Notes: generated by a model not told the origin, from the letters alone. A DNA stretch of 64,000 bases from Misgurnus anguillicaudatus (GCF_027580225.2 NC_073358.2:7445501-7509500), one strand, 5' to 3'; counted from the first letter of the stretch, positions 23,395-35,989 are shown. Program-made: numbers and translations.

Positions 23395-26300
23395 AAGTAC
23401 TCTATGTGTTTGTAGTACACTGTAGTATATTATAGTAATTACTACCCTTTGTTAATGTATACAACTGTAACTACAGTGAATTGATAAACTGTAGTAAATA
23501 CTGTAGTATGCTTCAGTATTTACTATAGTATTTGCAGTAAATTGTACTACTGTAGTATATTACAGTTTTTACTACCCTTTGTTAATATATACAACTGTAA
23601 GTACAGTGAATTGATAAAATGTAGTAAATACTCTAGTATATTTCAGTATTTACTATAATATCTGCAGTAAATTGTAGGACACTGTAGTATATTATAGTAA
23701 TTACTATCCTTTGTTAATGTATACAACTTTATTGTTAATGAATTAATTGAGTAACTTCAGTAAATTTTAGTACTGTAGTATATTATAGTAATACTACCCG
23801 TTGTTAATGTATACAACTGTAACTGTAGTGAATTGATGAACTGTAGTAAATACTATAGTATACTTTAGTATTCACTATAGTAACTGCAGTAAATTGTAGT
23901 ACACTGTAGTATATTATAGTAATTACTACCCTTTGTTAATGTATACAACTGTAACTATAATGAATTGATAAACTGTAGTAAGTACTGTGGTATGCTTCAG
24001 TATTTACTATAGTATCTGCAGTAAATTGTAGTACACTGTAGTATATTATAGTAATTACTACCCTTTGTTAATGTATACAACTGTAACTACAGTGAATTGA
24101 TAAAATGTAGTAAATACTATAGTATGTGTTAGTATTTACTATAGTAACTGCAGTATATTCGTAGTACACTGTAGTATATTATAGTAATTACTATCCTTTG
24201 TTAATGTATACAACTGTATTGTGAATGGATGAATTGTAGCAAATACTCTAGTATATTTCAGTATTTACTATAATATCTGCAGTAAATTGTAGGACACTGT
24301 AGTATATTATAGTAATTACTATCCTTTGTTAATGTATACAACTGTAACTATAATGAATTGATAAACTGTAGTAAGTACTGTAGTATGCTTCAGTATTTAC
24401 TATAGTATTTGCAGTAAATTGTACTACTGTAGTATATTATAGTAATTACTATCCTTTGTTAATGTATACAACTGTAACTACAGTGAATTGATAAAATGTA
24501 GTAAATACTCTATTATATTTCAGTATTTACTATAATATCTGCAGTAAATTGTAGGACACTGTAGTATATTATAGTAATTACTATCCTTTGATAATAAATA
24601 CAACTGTAACTGTAGTGAATTGATGAACTGTAGTAAATACTATAGTATACATTAGTATTCACTATAGTAACTGCAGTAAATTGTAGTACACTGTAGTATA
24701 TTATAGTAATTACTACCCTTTGTTAATGTATACAACTGTAACTATAATGAATTGATAAACTGTAGTAAGTACTGTGGTATGCTTCAGTATTTACTATAGT
24801 ATCTGCAGTAAATTGTACTACTGTAGTATATTATAGTAATTACTATCCTTTGATAATGTATACAACTGTAACTACAGTGAATTGATAAAATGTAGTAAAT
24901 ACTCTAGTATATTTCAGTATTTACTATAGTATCTGCAGTAAATTGTAGTACACTGTAGTATATTATAGTAATTCATATCCTTTGTTAATGTATAAACTGT
25001 ATAGTGAATTGGTAAACTGTAGTAAATGCTATAGTATACTTAAGTATTTACTATAGTAACTGCAGTACATTTTAGTACTGTAGTATATTATAGTAATTAC
25101 TATCCTTTGTTAATGTATACAACTGTAAATATTCTGAATTAATAAACTGTATTAAATACTTTAGTATACTTTAGTATTTACTATAGTAACTGCAGTAAAT
25201 TGTAGTACACTGTAGTATATTATAGTAATTACTACCCTTTTTTAATATATACAACTGTAACTATAATAAATGGATAAACTGTAGCAAATACTATAGTATG
25301 CTTTAGTATTTACTATAGTAACTGCAGTAAATTGTAGTACACTGTAGTATATTATAGTAATTACTACCCTTTGTTAATGTATACAACTTTATTGTGAATG
25401 AATGAATTGTAGCAAATACTATAGTATGTGTTAGTATTTACTATAGTAACTGCAGTAAATTGTAGTACACTGTAGTATATTATAGTAATTACTACCCTTT
25501 TTTAATATATACAACTGTAACTATAATAAATGGATAAACTGTAGCAAATACTATAGTATGCTTTAGTATTTACTATAGTAACTGCAGTAAATTGTAGTAC
25601 ACTGTAGTATATTATAGTAATTACTACCCTTTGTTAATGTATACAACTTTATTGTGAATGAATGAATTGTAGCAAATACTATAGTATGTGTTAGTATTTA
25701 CTATAGTAAATGCAGTAAATTGTAGTACACTGTAGTATATTATATTAATTACTCCCCTTTGTTAATGTATGCAACTGTATAGTGAATTGATAAACTGTAG
25801 TAAATACTATAGTATACGTTAGTATAGTAACTGCAGAAAATTGTAGTACACTGTAGTATATTAAAGGTATTGCGGAGGATTTTCTTTTTCCGGGTGGATC
25901 ATCAAGACTATTGGTCCTCCTAGTTGTCAATCAGGAGTGTTGAGCAATTGCATTTTTAAAAAAAGTGGAGTAGGCGGTTCTTTTCTAAAATTCGAGAAAA
26001 TCCTCTGCTATACCTTTAAAGTAATTACTACCCTTTGTTAATGTATACAACTGTAACTGTAGTGGATTGATAAACTGTAGTAAATACTTTAGTATGCGTT
26101 TGTATTTACTATAGTAAACTGAAGTAAATTGTAGTACACTTTAGTATTTTATAGTTATTACTACGCTTTGTTAATGTATACAACTGTAACTATAGAATTG
26201 ATCAACTGTAGTAAATACTATAGTATACTTTAGTATTTACTGTAGTAAATTACTACCCTTCGTTAATGTATACAACTGTAACGATAGTGAATTGATAAAC

Positions 26301-26615
26301 TTTAGTAAATACTATAGTGTACTTTAGTATTTACTATAGTAACTGCAGTAAATTGTAGGACACTGTGGTAAACTATATATAGTGAATTCATAAACTTGAG
26401 TAAATACTGTACTTTAGAACTGTGCTTAAGTACAGTAACAAATCACTTTGTTAATATATACTATACTATTCTGTAGTATTAACTATAGTGATTTGAAAAA
26501 TTATAGTAAATATTATAGTATACTTCAAAATTTACAATGCCTATGTGCTCCTAAAACACCATAGTATCTAAACATTTTGCTAGTTTACTATAGTAAATAA
26601 ATACTAAAGTACTTT
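23395..26615. repeat. Satellite-like array, 132-bp unit, about 3 kb
   Basis: Unit landmarks recur every 131-133 bp: acactgtagtatattatag, then attactaccctttgttaatg, then tatacaactgtaac, then a pair of dyads around aaatactatagtat and tatttactatagta, then ctgcagtaaattgtag. About two dozen units can be counted, increasingly diverged after 26100. One MITE interrupts it (25865-26015). A 260-bp dimer is duplicated without visible change around 25205-25730. Very AT-rich; no coding potential. Confidence 0.95.
25865..26015. mobile_element. TTAA-type MITE inside the satellite, 151 bp
   Basis: TTAA stands on both sides (25861-25864 and 26016-26019). The left end AGGTATTGCGGAGGATTTTC pairs with the right end, which reads AGGTATAGCAGAGGATTTTC on the other strand (18 of 20). 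The flanking satellite unit reads through when the insert is removed. piggyBac-like target choice; no coding sequence. Confidence 0.88.
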
Positions 26616-27637
26616 TTTCATGTGTGATTTTTATCTAGGACAACAATGCTGTGATTGACCAATTGGAATCAAGTAAGGCAAGCAAACTGATTTTCTTTAG
26701 CATGCAAAACAGATTTCTTAATTTTTGTGCGGTTCAACCACTAAATAAATGACATGCAAACTATTTATTACAATAATTGGACTCAAAATAATTAATACAA
26801 AAATGCTTTAGTGTGTAAAGTAGCAGCATTAATGTATGCACTAAAGTCAGGACATCTAATGACCAAATCTGTGAGATATTGAAAAAAAAAACATCATCTA
26901 ATTGGGTGTAATTGCTTATAATGGACGATGTTTTATTGTCACTATCTCAAAGAGTGGTCCTCTACACACGCTTGTACCAAACCAGACACAAACACAGTCG
27001 CATGCAGTCCACACAAAGAGATGAAAAGAATTCATTTATCAATAGAGAGGATTCATTCTGTATTGTCAATATAAAGCACATAAAAAGTGTTTATGAAATC
27101 TATTGTTTGCTGATGTATTGTTTTTATAAGTGAAAGACGTGAAAGACATGATATGAAGTAAATAATTCAGAGATTTATTGAGATTCTTATTGATATTCGC
27201 CGGTGCTTAAATGGATCTAATGTTGGATATGCGATACTCAATCTGTTTTCAAAGCGTCACTCAGAAGTGTCTTTTCAACTGACTCGCGCTTTAAGGGTCT
27301 GACTACTCAAACCCATTTACTGCAGGTCAAACTGCTCTGCTGGGATAAAGACAGTGTAAGACAGCCAGTAAGAGATATTTGACATGCTTCAATCAGATGT
27401 TCTCACATGTGCTTGAGTTTTATAGGGAAGGTTTAAAGTCGAAGTGATTGTCCGGAAAGAAAAAATGATGTGTTTTTAAAATGAAAAATATCAAATATGT
27501 TTACATAAAATGCACTTCAAATAAAATGCACTTTTTGACACACAAAATGTGTGCACTTTTTAAATTTTCCATTTTATTTTTTGGGAAGAAAGAGACATAA
27601 AGTTGACACTGCCAAGAGTTTTTGTTTATTTTTTTAA
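26616..27637. other. AT-rich non-coding stretch, nothing recognised
   Basis: No exon or clear repeat end. A 73-codon frame at 26912-27133 has no recognisable domain. Confidence 0.4.
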
Positions 27638-28177
27638 AGAGCACCTATTGTCCGATTCACATTTTTACATTTCCTTTAGTGTATTAGTGTGTATTAGTAC
27701 ATGTTAACGATATGCAAAAGGTACAAACCCCAAAGTAAACAATGATGCGAGTTATCGTCTCCCACGAAAATCTCTTTTCTTGGACTACAACAAACACACG
27801 GATTGTAGGCGACAGTTTACTTCCTGGGCCTGTTGACGTGGACAAGACCGACATTATCATAATTCCTCCCGCTTCGGACTCATAGCCTATAAGTTAACTC
27901 CTGTTAGCAACCAAATCTTTCAAACATGGTAAGGAGCGTCACATTTCGATCTGACGTCAGAGGTATTCAGGCCAATCACAACGTACAGATTAGCTGGCCA
28001 ATCAGGGACACAGAGCTTTTCAAATCCATGCATTTCAGGAAGAGAGTGCAATTTGGAGCTACAAAAATGTACGATATGTGGAAAATAATGTGTTTTTTAA
28101 CCATAAATCACGCAAACACATTGTATTATACCAAATACACAAAATAACGTTGTTCTTAGCAATGAAATAGGTTCACT
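27638..28177. mobile_element. TTAA-type element, 540 bp
   Basis: TTAA flanks both ends (27634-27637, 28178-28181). The left end AGAGCACCTATTGTC pairs with the right end, which reads AGTGAACCTATTTCA on the other strand. The interior is typical of a widespread fish repeat (aaaccccaaagtaaacaatg, acacacggattgtaggcgac). Non-autonomous; the 73-codon frame inside is incidental. Confidence 0.78.
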
Positions 28178-29102
28178 TTAAGCTTTTTCATTTTAATAAG
28201 GCGTTGCCTTTGAAGACCCTCATACACTTTAAAAAATAACGTTGCTTTAACCTACGTGGACATCACATATTTTGTTGTTTGCATCATAATATTTAATTCT
28301 GTGGATCTGGAACCTGTTGGACACAAACGTGGACAATTACACTGCTTCATGTTCAAAGAAAAAAATATTTGGTTATTATATTTCTTGGTTTTTCCTAACC
28401 CCAAATAGCTGAAAGAAATCAAAAATGCAAGCCAAACCAAAGCTCGGGTCTTAGGAGGTTAAAGGTACACAGCGATGACATAGAAGAACCATTTTTGGTT
28501 CCTCGAACCATTCGGTCAAGGATATTAGAAAAACCATTTCTTTCTTAATTTTTTTACAAATTAACCTTTTGTGCAACAAAAATGTTCTTCAAATGTTCTG
28601 GCATTGGTAAAAACCTTTATTTTTGAAAATACATGCAAGCAAGGTCTTAAAGTGGTATAAATACCTTTTCTTCTTCTTTCTCTTTCTCCTTTAATAAGTA
28701 TTCTGTCTAGTTTGTTGAAACTTTATTACTTTGTATTGCACTTCTCATATTTCTTCGTCTTCCTACGATGAATCACATTATTATTATCCTTGTGGTTGTA
28801 GGTCGCTTTGAATAAAAGTGTCTACTAAATATCTAAATCTAAATGTTTATGTAATTTAAAAAAGTGGCTTAATTTCTGTCAGGAATTACTCATCTTTATG
28901 TCATTTAAAACTTTATTTCAGAAATGTACACCACAAGTACAGCTTCCAATGCCTCTGTCAGAAAAAAGGTTTAAGAACTTTTCTGTCACTGGGGTGGTGG
29001 TACCCTTAAAGGTTCATTTTTGTACTTTTATGGGAAAAACACATTGAAATCGAGGGGCAACCTTACGATCTCTCTGATGAAGCCAATACGGAAGTGACTT
29101 AA
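28178..29102. repeat. Repeat fragments, no gene
   Basis: 28462-28630 is an AGAACC-family fragment. 28781-28852 (gtaggtcgctttgaataaaa, then gtgtctactaaat) is the conserved tail of a fish retroposon, the same tail word as in the split SINE at 6567-6603. 28925-29030 resembles the repeat at 30190-30330. The rest is AT-rich. Confidence 0.6.
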
Positions 29103-29832
29103 AGGAATATTCCATTTTCTTAAAAGAAAAATCCAGATAATTTACTCACCACCATGTCATCCAAAATGTTGATGTCTTTCTTTGTTCAGTCGAGAAGAAA
29201 TTATGTTTTTTGAGGAAAACATTGCAGGATTTTTCTAATTTTAATGGACTTTAATAGACACCAACAATTAACACTTTAACACTTAACTCAACACATAACA
29301 GTTTTTTCAACGGAGTTTCAAAGGACTATAAACAATCCCAAACGAGGCATAAGTGTCTTATCTAGCAAAACGGTTGTCATTTTTGACAAGAAAAATAACA
29401 AATATACACTTTTTAAGCACAACTTCTCGTCTAGATCTGGTCGTGATGCGCCAGGTGACCCCACGCAATACGTCATGACGTCAAGAGGTCACAGAAGACG
29501 AACGCGAAACGCCCCAGTGTTTACAAGTGTTGAGAAAGAGGACCGTTCCTACGTTGTTGTATGTCAACTGATACTAATTAATGTCTTTGTTTCAGTTTAT
29601 TGTTTACAATGGTCCGCAAATGTGCGTTTTATATATGTAACACTTGACCTCCCTACGTCACTACGCATTTACGTTAGGTCGCGCTGGACCGGACCTAGAT
29701 GAAAAGTTGTGGTTTAAAAAAGCATATTTTTTATTTTTCTTGTCAAAAATGACAATTGTTTCGCTAGATAAGATCCTGATGCCTCGTTTGGAATTGTTTA
29801 TAGTCCTTTGAAACACCAATGAAAAAACTGTT
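29103..29832. mobile_element. Foldback TTAA element, copy 2 (right end lost)
   Basis: TTAA at 29099-29102 precedes AGGAATATTCCATTTTC. The left arm (accatgtcatccaaaatgtt, gaggaaaacattgcaggatt) and the inverse centre (cgctagataaga...tgcctcgtttgg) match the complete copy at 49742-50596. Here the distal right arm is missing and sequence changes after aaaaaactgtta. Non-coding. Confidence 0.72.
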
Positions 29833-30330
29833 AGGTGTATATGCGCATTCTACGAGAGCGAGGGCGGGGTTTTGACTTCGCGCCTTCCCTTCCTGCTCAC
29901 TACTGCGCATGACTGGTCCCGAAATCGCTATTGCGCAGACTCAAGACCCAAGATGTCAGCACCATATCAGGCAACTGGCGGCTTCACTTTTCACCAATGG
30001 AAGAGAGCGAACAGGCGTCGTCCATCTTTTTTGCAGTCTATTATGCACATAGGTTCACGTGATGTGCTGAACACATATTTTGACATGACAAGCCACACAC
30101 ATGACGGGCTTAAATATTTCGACGAGCTTTGCATCGTGCGCCCTCGAAAAAGAAGTCACCGGCAGCCATTGGTTAGCGGTACAAACTTTTGACTGTACCC
30201 TTAAAGGTACACAATAGGTCCTTAAGGCAAAGTAGTGTACCCAAAAACATTGCATTATGCAGTGTTGTAAAGGTACAAAGCAGAAGCGACAGAAAAGGTA
30301 CAGTTTGTACCTTTTTCCTGACAATGTTAA
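29833..30330. repeat. Two adjoining dispersed repeat fragments
   Basis: 29833-30189 has words such as ctactgcgcatgactggtcc and gcgcagactcaagaccc and carries a 106-codon frame (29872-30192) with no domain I recognise. 30190-30330 is a short unit rich in ggtac/gtacc words (aaaggtacagtttgtacc). Both look transposon-derived; ends are unclear. Confidence 0.5.
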
Positions 30331-30937
30331 CACGCATTTATATCTATTGACATACCTTAATACAAAAAGTGTACAACAGAAACAATGACTAAAATCATAT
30401 TTCTAATATTCAAATCTTTACAAGCCGTGACCAAAAGAGATCACAGCCCCTGATCCATTTGATTTCAATTACATCGGTAACAATTACACTTCACTGTTTG
30501 CACATAAGGGCAGAAGCGTGAGGTGGGACCCCGCGACACCCTTCTGGTTTTTCAGCAGCTGCGGGGGTTTCGCTCAAACAGATGGGCTCAGACTGCCCTT
30601 CGCCCTCCACGAGCCCCCCCACGAGCAAATGTATACAAACTCTCTCCCTTTACCGTCCACGCACGGCTATACAAAGGACAGCTGCCCGTACCTGCCAACA
30701 TTCAAGCCTGGACTAATTACTTCCCAGTCATCAGTTACCCAATGGGCCCTGGACAACAAAAGAGTGGGCTGGGGGATCATAACTTCACAGAGCTTTCTTA
30801 AGAGAGACTCATTTGTCAGCACTAACTAGCCAGTCGACACGCCCACTTTTAATTGTAACCGCTGTCTCTGGATCAGCTTCCCAAAAATGCTACTTGAGCG
30901 AGCACCTAGCATTAAAGCACAATTCGCAATATTACTA

Positions 30938-30968
<31 letters not shown>

Positions 30969-33357
30969 ATTAACATAAACATTAATAAAATATGGTTGTT
31001 TTTGAAACGATTTGAGTTTGAATACCATGTGGGTCTTTTATTATAACATAAAAATATTTTTTTATCTCAACTAGCACAGCAGAAATGTCTAAGAGAAGGA
31101 GAGAAAGATCGAGAAAGATATAAAGAGAGAAGGAGAGAGAGGTGGGGTGATTGCTAATGAGAGCAATGCCTAGATGGGCTGTAAATGGGAGTACCAATAT
31201 ATCAAAAGCTATTCTCTTCCGTGAAGTCTGTGAAATCTTGAGCAGACCCTTTCTTAATTGAATTTCATGCCTTGCTTTGTCCCGTCACACTGCACCTTCT
31301 GTCCCACCAGCTCTATGCAGCAGCAGGGTCCGAATAGGAGGGAGAGGCCCGATGTGTGTGCGTGCATGCGACCGAAAAATGTGTTCTGGTGTAAGGTCTA
31401 AAAGTGTCCGAATTATATAACCGAGATTGTAAGCGTGATGAGCAAAAACTGAAGTTTAGCCGAGCTATGGGTGCAAGACAGTTTCCCCACCTGCACACAC
31501 TTCGGCCCTCAGTCTCAGGCCCACCACAAAGACCCCTCCTCTGGCCAGATCAAGGGGCCGGATCCCATGAATTAATTACTGTCCGCCTCTCCGCCCGAAG
31601 GGGGGGCACCGGACGGGTTATTAATAGTATGAAATGAGCAATAAAAAGGCTTAGGAGTGGGAACAGGGGTGGCAGACTGCAGAGGTGAACGAGGGAGGGG
31701 GGCTTCGCCGAGACAGAGAGAAACTTTTGTGGACACAGAAAACGCCATGGTGCTAATCTTCAATCCATCTGGGCTTCATTAGCATTTAGTGTGCTTGCAG
31801 TTGCCAATCAAACCCCTAAAGGCGTTACTCTCATCCTCATTCAGCGCTCCAATGTAAGCCCTGTTAGAATGGCGCGTAAAAGACTTGACAAAATATTTTT
31901 GGACAAGCGCTTTTGTCGGCGGGCTCACCCCCCTTCGCCACAAATTGGCCTCTGTACCGGCGCTCTCATCGGCACAAGAGCTCAGGCGTACAATTGGCCT
32001 ATTACAGCCGCAAAGCTTATTATCCCCCAAAATAGTTAATAATTAGATTAAAACTTCAAATAAATGAAGTGGCGACGTGAATGCGCCACGCATAGTCTGG
32101 CTACATGCAATCTGTCTCGATGCGGATCGCCACGATCGCACAATGCCGCCACAGATGCAGCCATGAAGAAATATTATAGCCGTGCATCCTTTCGTTCCAG
32201 CACGAAGAATTCATGGCCTTTCTAAGAAAGAAGAGCGAGGGAATTGCATAGCCGTTTATGTGGTTAAATGGCGGCTCTAATACCTATTCAAATGGGCTGT
32301 GTTTGCTCATTACGGCTGAGACGTACAGTAAGGTTAAGTGAGAAACAAAAACGCAAAAGAGAAAATAATACATAAGCCTTTTCAGAATAAAATGCATCTC
32401 TTTCCTGCTTTTATTTATAAAGGATGATGTTTGGTACATTATCATGCATTCCAGCAAATGTTTCTCATAACTATTTTTTTTGTATCAAAAGGAAAACCTT
32501 CAAACTTCAAATGAAATCGAGTGGTTTCTATAGCCAGCTTAGAAACTGAAATGTTTTTCTGTATAAATTACAGGCAGCATAGCAACATGAGTGAAAAGTT
32601 GGATGAAGATAATTATTTATTTATTTATTTATTGCATTTGAGCTGACACAGAATCAGAAGTTTATGCTTAGTTTGTGCTTCAAAATGCATCTTGTGTGCT
32701 TTACTTAAAGCAAGCAAATTGAATATGTAGTAAAGAGTTTAGATCAGGGTTCTTGCCATTGAGATTAATGTAATTGCACAAGAATACATTTAAAAACAAT
32801 GCACAGCATATTAACAAGCTGAGAAAGTTTATGAATTGTTATATTGCTGTTTCATGAATGAATGATTAATCAAACTCCAAAAAAATATAAAAAAGCGATC
32901 AATAAACACTGAAACAGCCTATAACTCTCTTCTGCTGCTACATAATAATAAGTCGGACTTTAAAGTACAATGAATCTTTGTTTGCATGTGCACACTATTG
33001 TTTATGATTAATTTATTGAATGCGCGACATGTTTTAACCAAATTGCACTGAAACTCATTTAAAGCCAACACATATCCGCTCAACTGGCACAACTGTAATT
33101 GGTTATATAATACTGCAAAAATAACATAAAAGTAACCTGATGCATCGTGAATAGATTAAAATGTAATGTTGTCATTGATGCTTGTCTATATTTTCACATT
33201 TATTTAGATCATGACAGTAATACATTTTTTGTTTAATTGTAAAGGGTCATGTTTGCCCCTTGTCTTGAATTTAGGGGAAATTGCCTTTGGTTGTATGCTG
33301 GCCCAAAGCCCTCAGTAATTACCGACCATGAGACGCAAACAGACTATCAAACATTAA
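30331..33357. other. Largest repeat-poor island, probable regulatory DNA
   Basis: Apart from a TA run (30945-30968) and a ttat run (32609-32635), 3 kb contain no transposon signature. 30490-30830 and 31230-32340 have balanced composition and homeobox-type words (gaattaattactgtcc at 31570; gttaataattagattaaaac at 32035), and look slowly evolving. Short overlapping frames on both strands (for example 30518-30829, 31791-32039) lack domains and splice context. I infer conserved enhancers for a gene outside the window. Confidence 0.45.
30945..30968. repeat. (TA)12 microsatellite
   Basis: An uninterrupted TA dinucleotide run of 24 bp. Confidence 0.95.
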
Positions 33358-33647
33358 AGGGGACAAATCATGAAAATCTGACTTTTTTCAAGTAATATAA
33401 TTGGGTCCCCAGTGCTTCTATCAAACTAGAAAATGTGAAAAAGATCAACCCAGTAACTTAGTTTTGGTAAACCATTCTCTGAAAGCATGTGATAAAATAA
33501 ATTCTGATGTCATAAGGGGATAGTACCGCCCCTTAATCTGCACTATCCAACCACGGCACTGCCATTTAGTTCAGAGATCAACTCATTTGCATTTTAAAGG
33601 ACACACCCAAAAAGCTAGAACTTCACATACGTACTCTGGGGACACCA
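33358..33647 (-). mobile_element. AGGGGACA TTAA-type repeat, inverted copy, truncated
   Basis: TTAA at 33354-33357 precedes AGGGGACAAATCATGAAAAT, which is the right end of the 41611-42025 copy read on the other strand. The body runs through ctcatttgcattttaaagga and ggggacaccaaa, then breaks off exactly where the 50-bp inverted repeat starts. About 100 bp of the far end are missing. Confidence 0.72.
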
Positions 33648-33882
33648 AAAATTTTATTAACGTAATTAACTACCTTCCGGTAGCGCCGCCATCTTAGACT
33701 CAGGAGAGAGTATTAGCGTAGTGTACGCACTTTTCTTAGTGACGTATGACAAATTCGGAGGGCGGGGGGACAGAGCAGCAGCAGAGAAACCTCTGTACGC
33801 TGCGTAAGCGCTCATCCTGAATGCGTATGATACTAAGATGGCGGCGCTACCGGAAGGTAGTTAATTACGTTAATAAAATTTT
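33648..33882. repeat. Perfect 50-bp inverted repeat with 135-bp loop
   Basis: Left arm 33648-33697 and right arm 33833-33882 are exact reverse complements. Each arm holds taccggaag (ETS-type) beside aagatggcggc (YY1-type). The right arm continues as the interior of a TTAA-type dispersed repeat (aaatatggatatttct; related copy near 62615). The absence of any mismatch argues for a young fold-back. Confidence 0.9.
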
Positions 33883-34177
33883 AAATATGGATATTTCTAC
33901 AACAACACCGCGCGGATTGCCCTCGGAGGACCTTTGTTTGTCATCCTGGAGCCGTTTGGATTTGATTTGTGGGGGATGGACGCACTTTTTTTGGACTTGG
34001 GGGTCGTGGACTATTGCTGGACCCCGTAACATTACATTTAATCAACAGAAAGATCTAAAATATTTTCTAAAATATCCGAAAATGTGTTTGTCTGAAAAAC
34101 AATGGACATATGCAACTCGGACAGCTTGGGGGTGAGTAAATCATGGGTTTAATATCGTTTTTGGCCGAACTATCCCT
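33883..34177. mobile_element. Right part of a TTAA-type dispersed repeat
   Basis: Contains gattgccctcggaggacctt, gatggacgcacttttttt and gtgagtaaatcatggg, which also occur at 62645-62835. It ends ggccgaactatccct before TTAA (34178-34181), the usual terminus of this fish family. The 104-codon frame across it (33821-34135) is not a host gene. Confidence 0.65.
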
Positions 34178-34233
34178 TTAAGTCAAGTCCTGTAACATGA
34201 TTTTGGGGAATTGAGGTGGAGAAATACGCTCAA

Positions 34234-34743
34234 CCTGATTTTGCCAAGTGGTTGATGTCTTCAGAGCAACATTTTTGTAAAACTAAACCTCAACCCTAAA
34301 CATAACTGAACACTAAGATCTAAGGGGAAATTATGATCTTGAATCAGCTAATCCTACACTGTAAAAGATACTTTGCTGCCTTAAAATCTTTTGTTGAATC
34401 ACCTCAGATTTACAAGTCGTGTCAACAGAGGTGAGTTGTCACAACTTATAAAATATAGTTGAGAAAAGTCAACTTAATTTTATAAGTTATAACAACTCAC
34501 CTATAGGTATAACAACTCATCTCAAGTCAAGATAAATAATAGAAAGTTGAAATGACTTGTAAATCCCAGTTGATTCAACAAAAAAAATTTAAGGCGGCAA
34601 AGTATTTTTTACAGTGTAGTTGTAAGCTTAAACTTGAAACAAACTTTAAACTTGTTTCTGAAATCTTGATTGGTTGATTAAAATGTTGTCCCAGGGTCAA
34701 CATAATGTTGCCCTGAGAACATCAACCACTTGCCAAAATCAGG
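34234..34743. mobile_element. Inverted-repeat element hosting a TA MITE
   Basis: The outer ends pair: cctgattttgccaagtggtt and on the right its inverse aaccacttgccaaaatcagg (34724-34743), followed inward by further pairing (gatgt...cagagcaac with gttgccctgag...acatc). Another element sits within it at 34357-34616. No coding frame. Confidence 0.7.
34357..34616. mobile_element. TA-type foldback MITE, 260 bp
   Basis: TA on both sides (34355-34356, 34617-34618). Left end CACTGTAAAAGATACTTTGC and right end inverse gcaaagtattttttacagtg. The interior arms pair (gatttacaagtc with gacttgtaaatc; gttgtcacaacttat). Nested in 34234-34743. Confidence 0.82.
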
Positions 34744-34934
34744 AGAGCCGAGAAGCACGGATTTATTTCCAAAACGGGAGCTGTGGAGTTTTTTAAGAAT
34801 CATCGGAAACAACAGGCTAAAAGCTAAACATTGCACACAAATAATTCTGCTTTTAAATCTCGTGTCACGTCAGTCAGAGATTCTCGGCTACAGTCAGAGG
34901 CCGCCTGCTTCATGAGTCGTGAGTGTAGGGTGTA

Positions 34935-35288
34935 GGGCTGCATAACGATTAATCGCGACTAATCGTTTGCAGAATAAAAGTTTTTGTTTACAATATATAA
35001 GTGTGTGTACTGTGTACAATAATAATGTATATATAAATACACACACATGCATGTATATATTTAAGAAATATTTACATGTATATAGTATACATTTTTATAT
35101 TTATAATTAATATTATATATAAATATAAATACCTTACATATAAATATATATTTTTCTTAAAGTTATACATAAATGTGTGTGTATTTATATATATACATAA
35201 TTATTATACACAGTACACACACTTATATAATGTAAACAAAAAGTTTTATTCTGCAAACGATTAGTCGCGATTAATCGTTATGCAGCCC
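34935..35288. mobile_element. TA-type foldback MITE, 354 bp
   Basis: TA on both sides (34933-34934, 35289-35290). The ends GGGCTGCATAACGATTAATC and their inverse are perfect over the first 20 bases, and pairing continues to the AT-rich centre (gtgtgtactgtgtac with gtacacagtacacac). The 62-codon frame in the centre is an artefact. Confidence 0.85.
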
Positions 35289-35868
35289 TAGTAGGGTGAC
35301 GTTGCTTTCAACCAATAAAAACAGACAAATACTGAAATTTTCTAGTGTTGATTGGTTATGACTCTACGACTGAGTCTACAGTTCTTCCTAAAACCATTGA
35401 AAAACAGCCCGCCTCAGATTGCTTTCAACCAGATTGCTTTTAACCAATGTATAATTTGTAGTAAAATAAAATATGAGTGTTGTCTTTGACTGTCAAAAAA
35501 TCTATGGGAAAAATGGTCACTGGGCCAGTACCCTTTCAAAAAGTACACCGTTGCACCTAAAGACTTCATTTTAGTATCTCAGAGTACATAGTAACTCAAC
35601 GATACATACTGGTACCAATGTATACGTATCTGTATCTAAATATTAGGACTTTTTTAAAGGATCCTGCACCAGTGACAGATTGGGACCATTTTTGACAAAT
35701 CAAGTGCACAACAATTGATCTTAAAATTCTCTAAATTGTAAAACTTTGTTAATTTCTTGTTTAAACAGACTTTATAAAGTGGTTAGTTTCAGTCCTGGAT
35801 TCTGATTGGGCAACAGCTTTGTTTAATGATGAAACACTGATATGACCGCTCCAACGACTCTGTGTATC
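35289..35868. repeat. Non-coding with a dispersed repeat fragment
   Basis: 35300-35450 has two cgattgcttt(c/t)aaccaat words. 35520-35690 is the repeat with cagtaccctttcaaaaagta...ttgggaccatttttgaca that also appears in pieces at 100-175. No exon. Confidence 0.45.
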
Positions 35869-35989
35869 CAACCCATTCTCATGAAACGTGTATAAATAGC
35901 ACGCAATTGAAAAGTTGTGCAATACATACGTAAATTCCAATTTTGCGTGCATATGATACGCCAGTCATTCCCGTTCACTTACAGACGGT

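Noticed and set aside
29872..30192. 106-codon frame starting MTSRLPFLL
   Set aside because: It lies in a dispersed repeat adjoining a TTAA foldback copy; no domain and no splice context.
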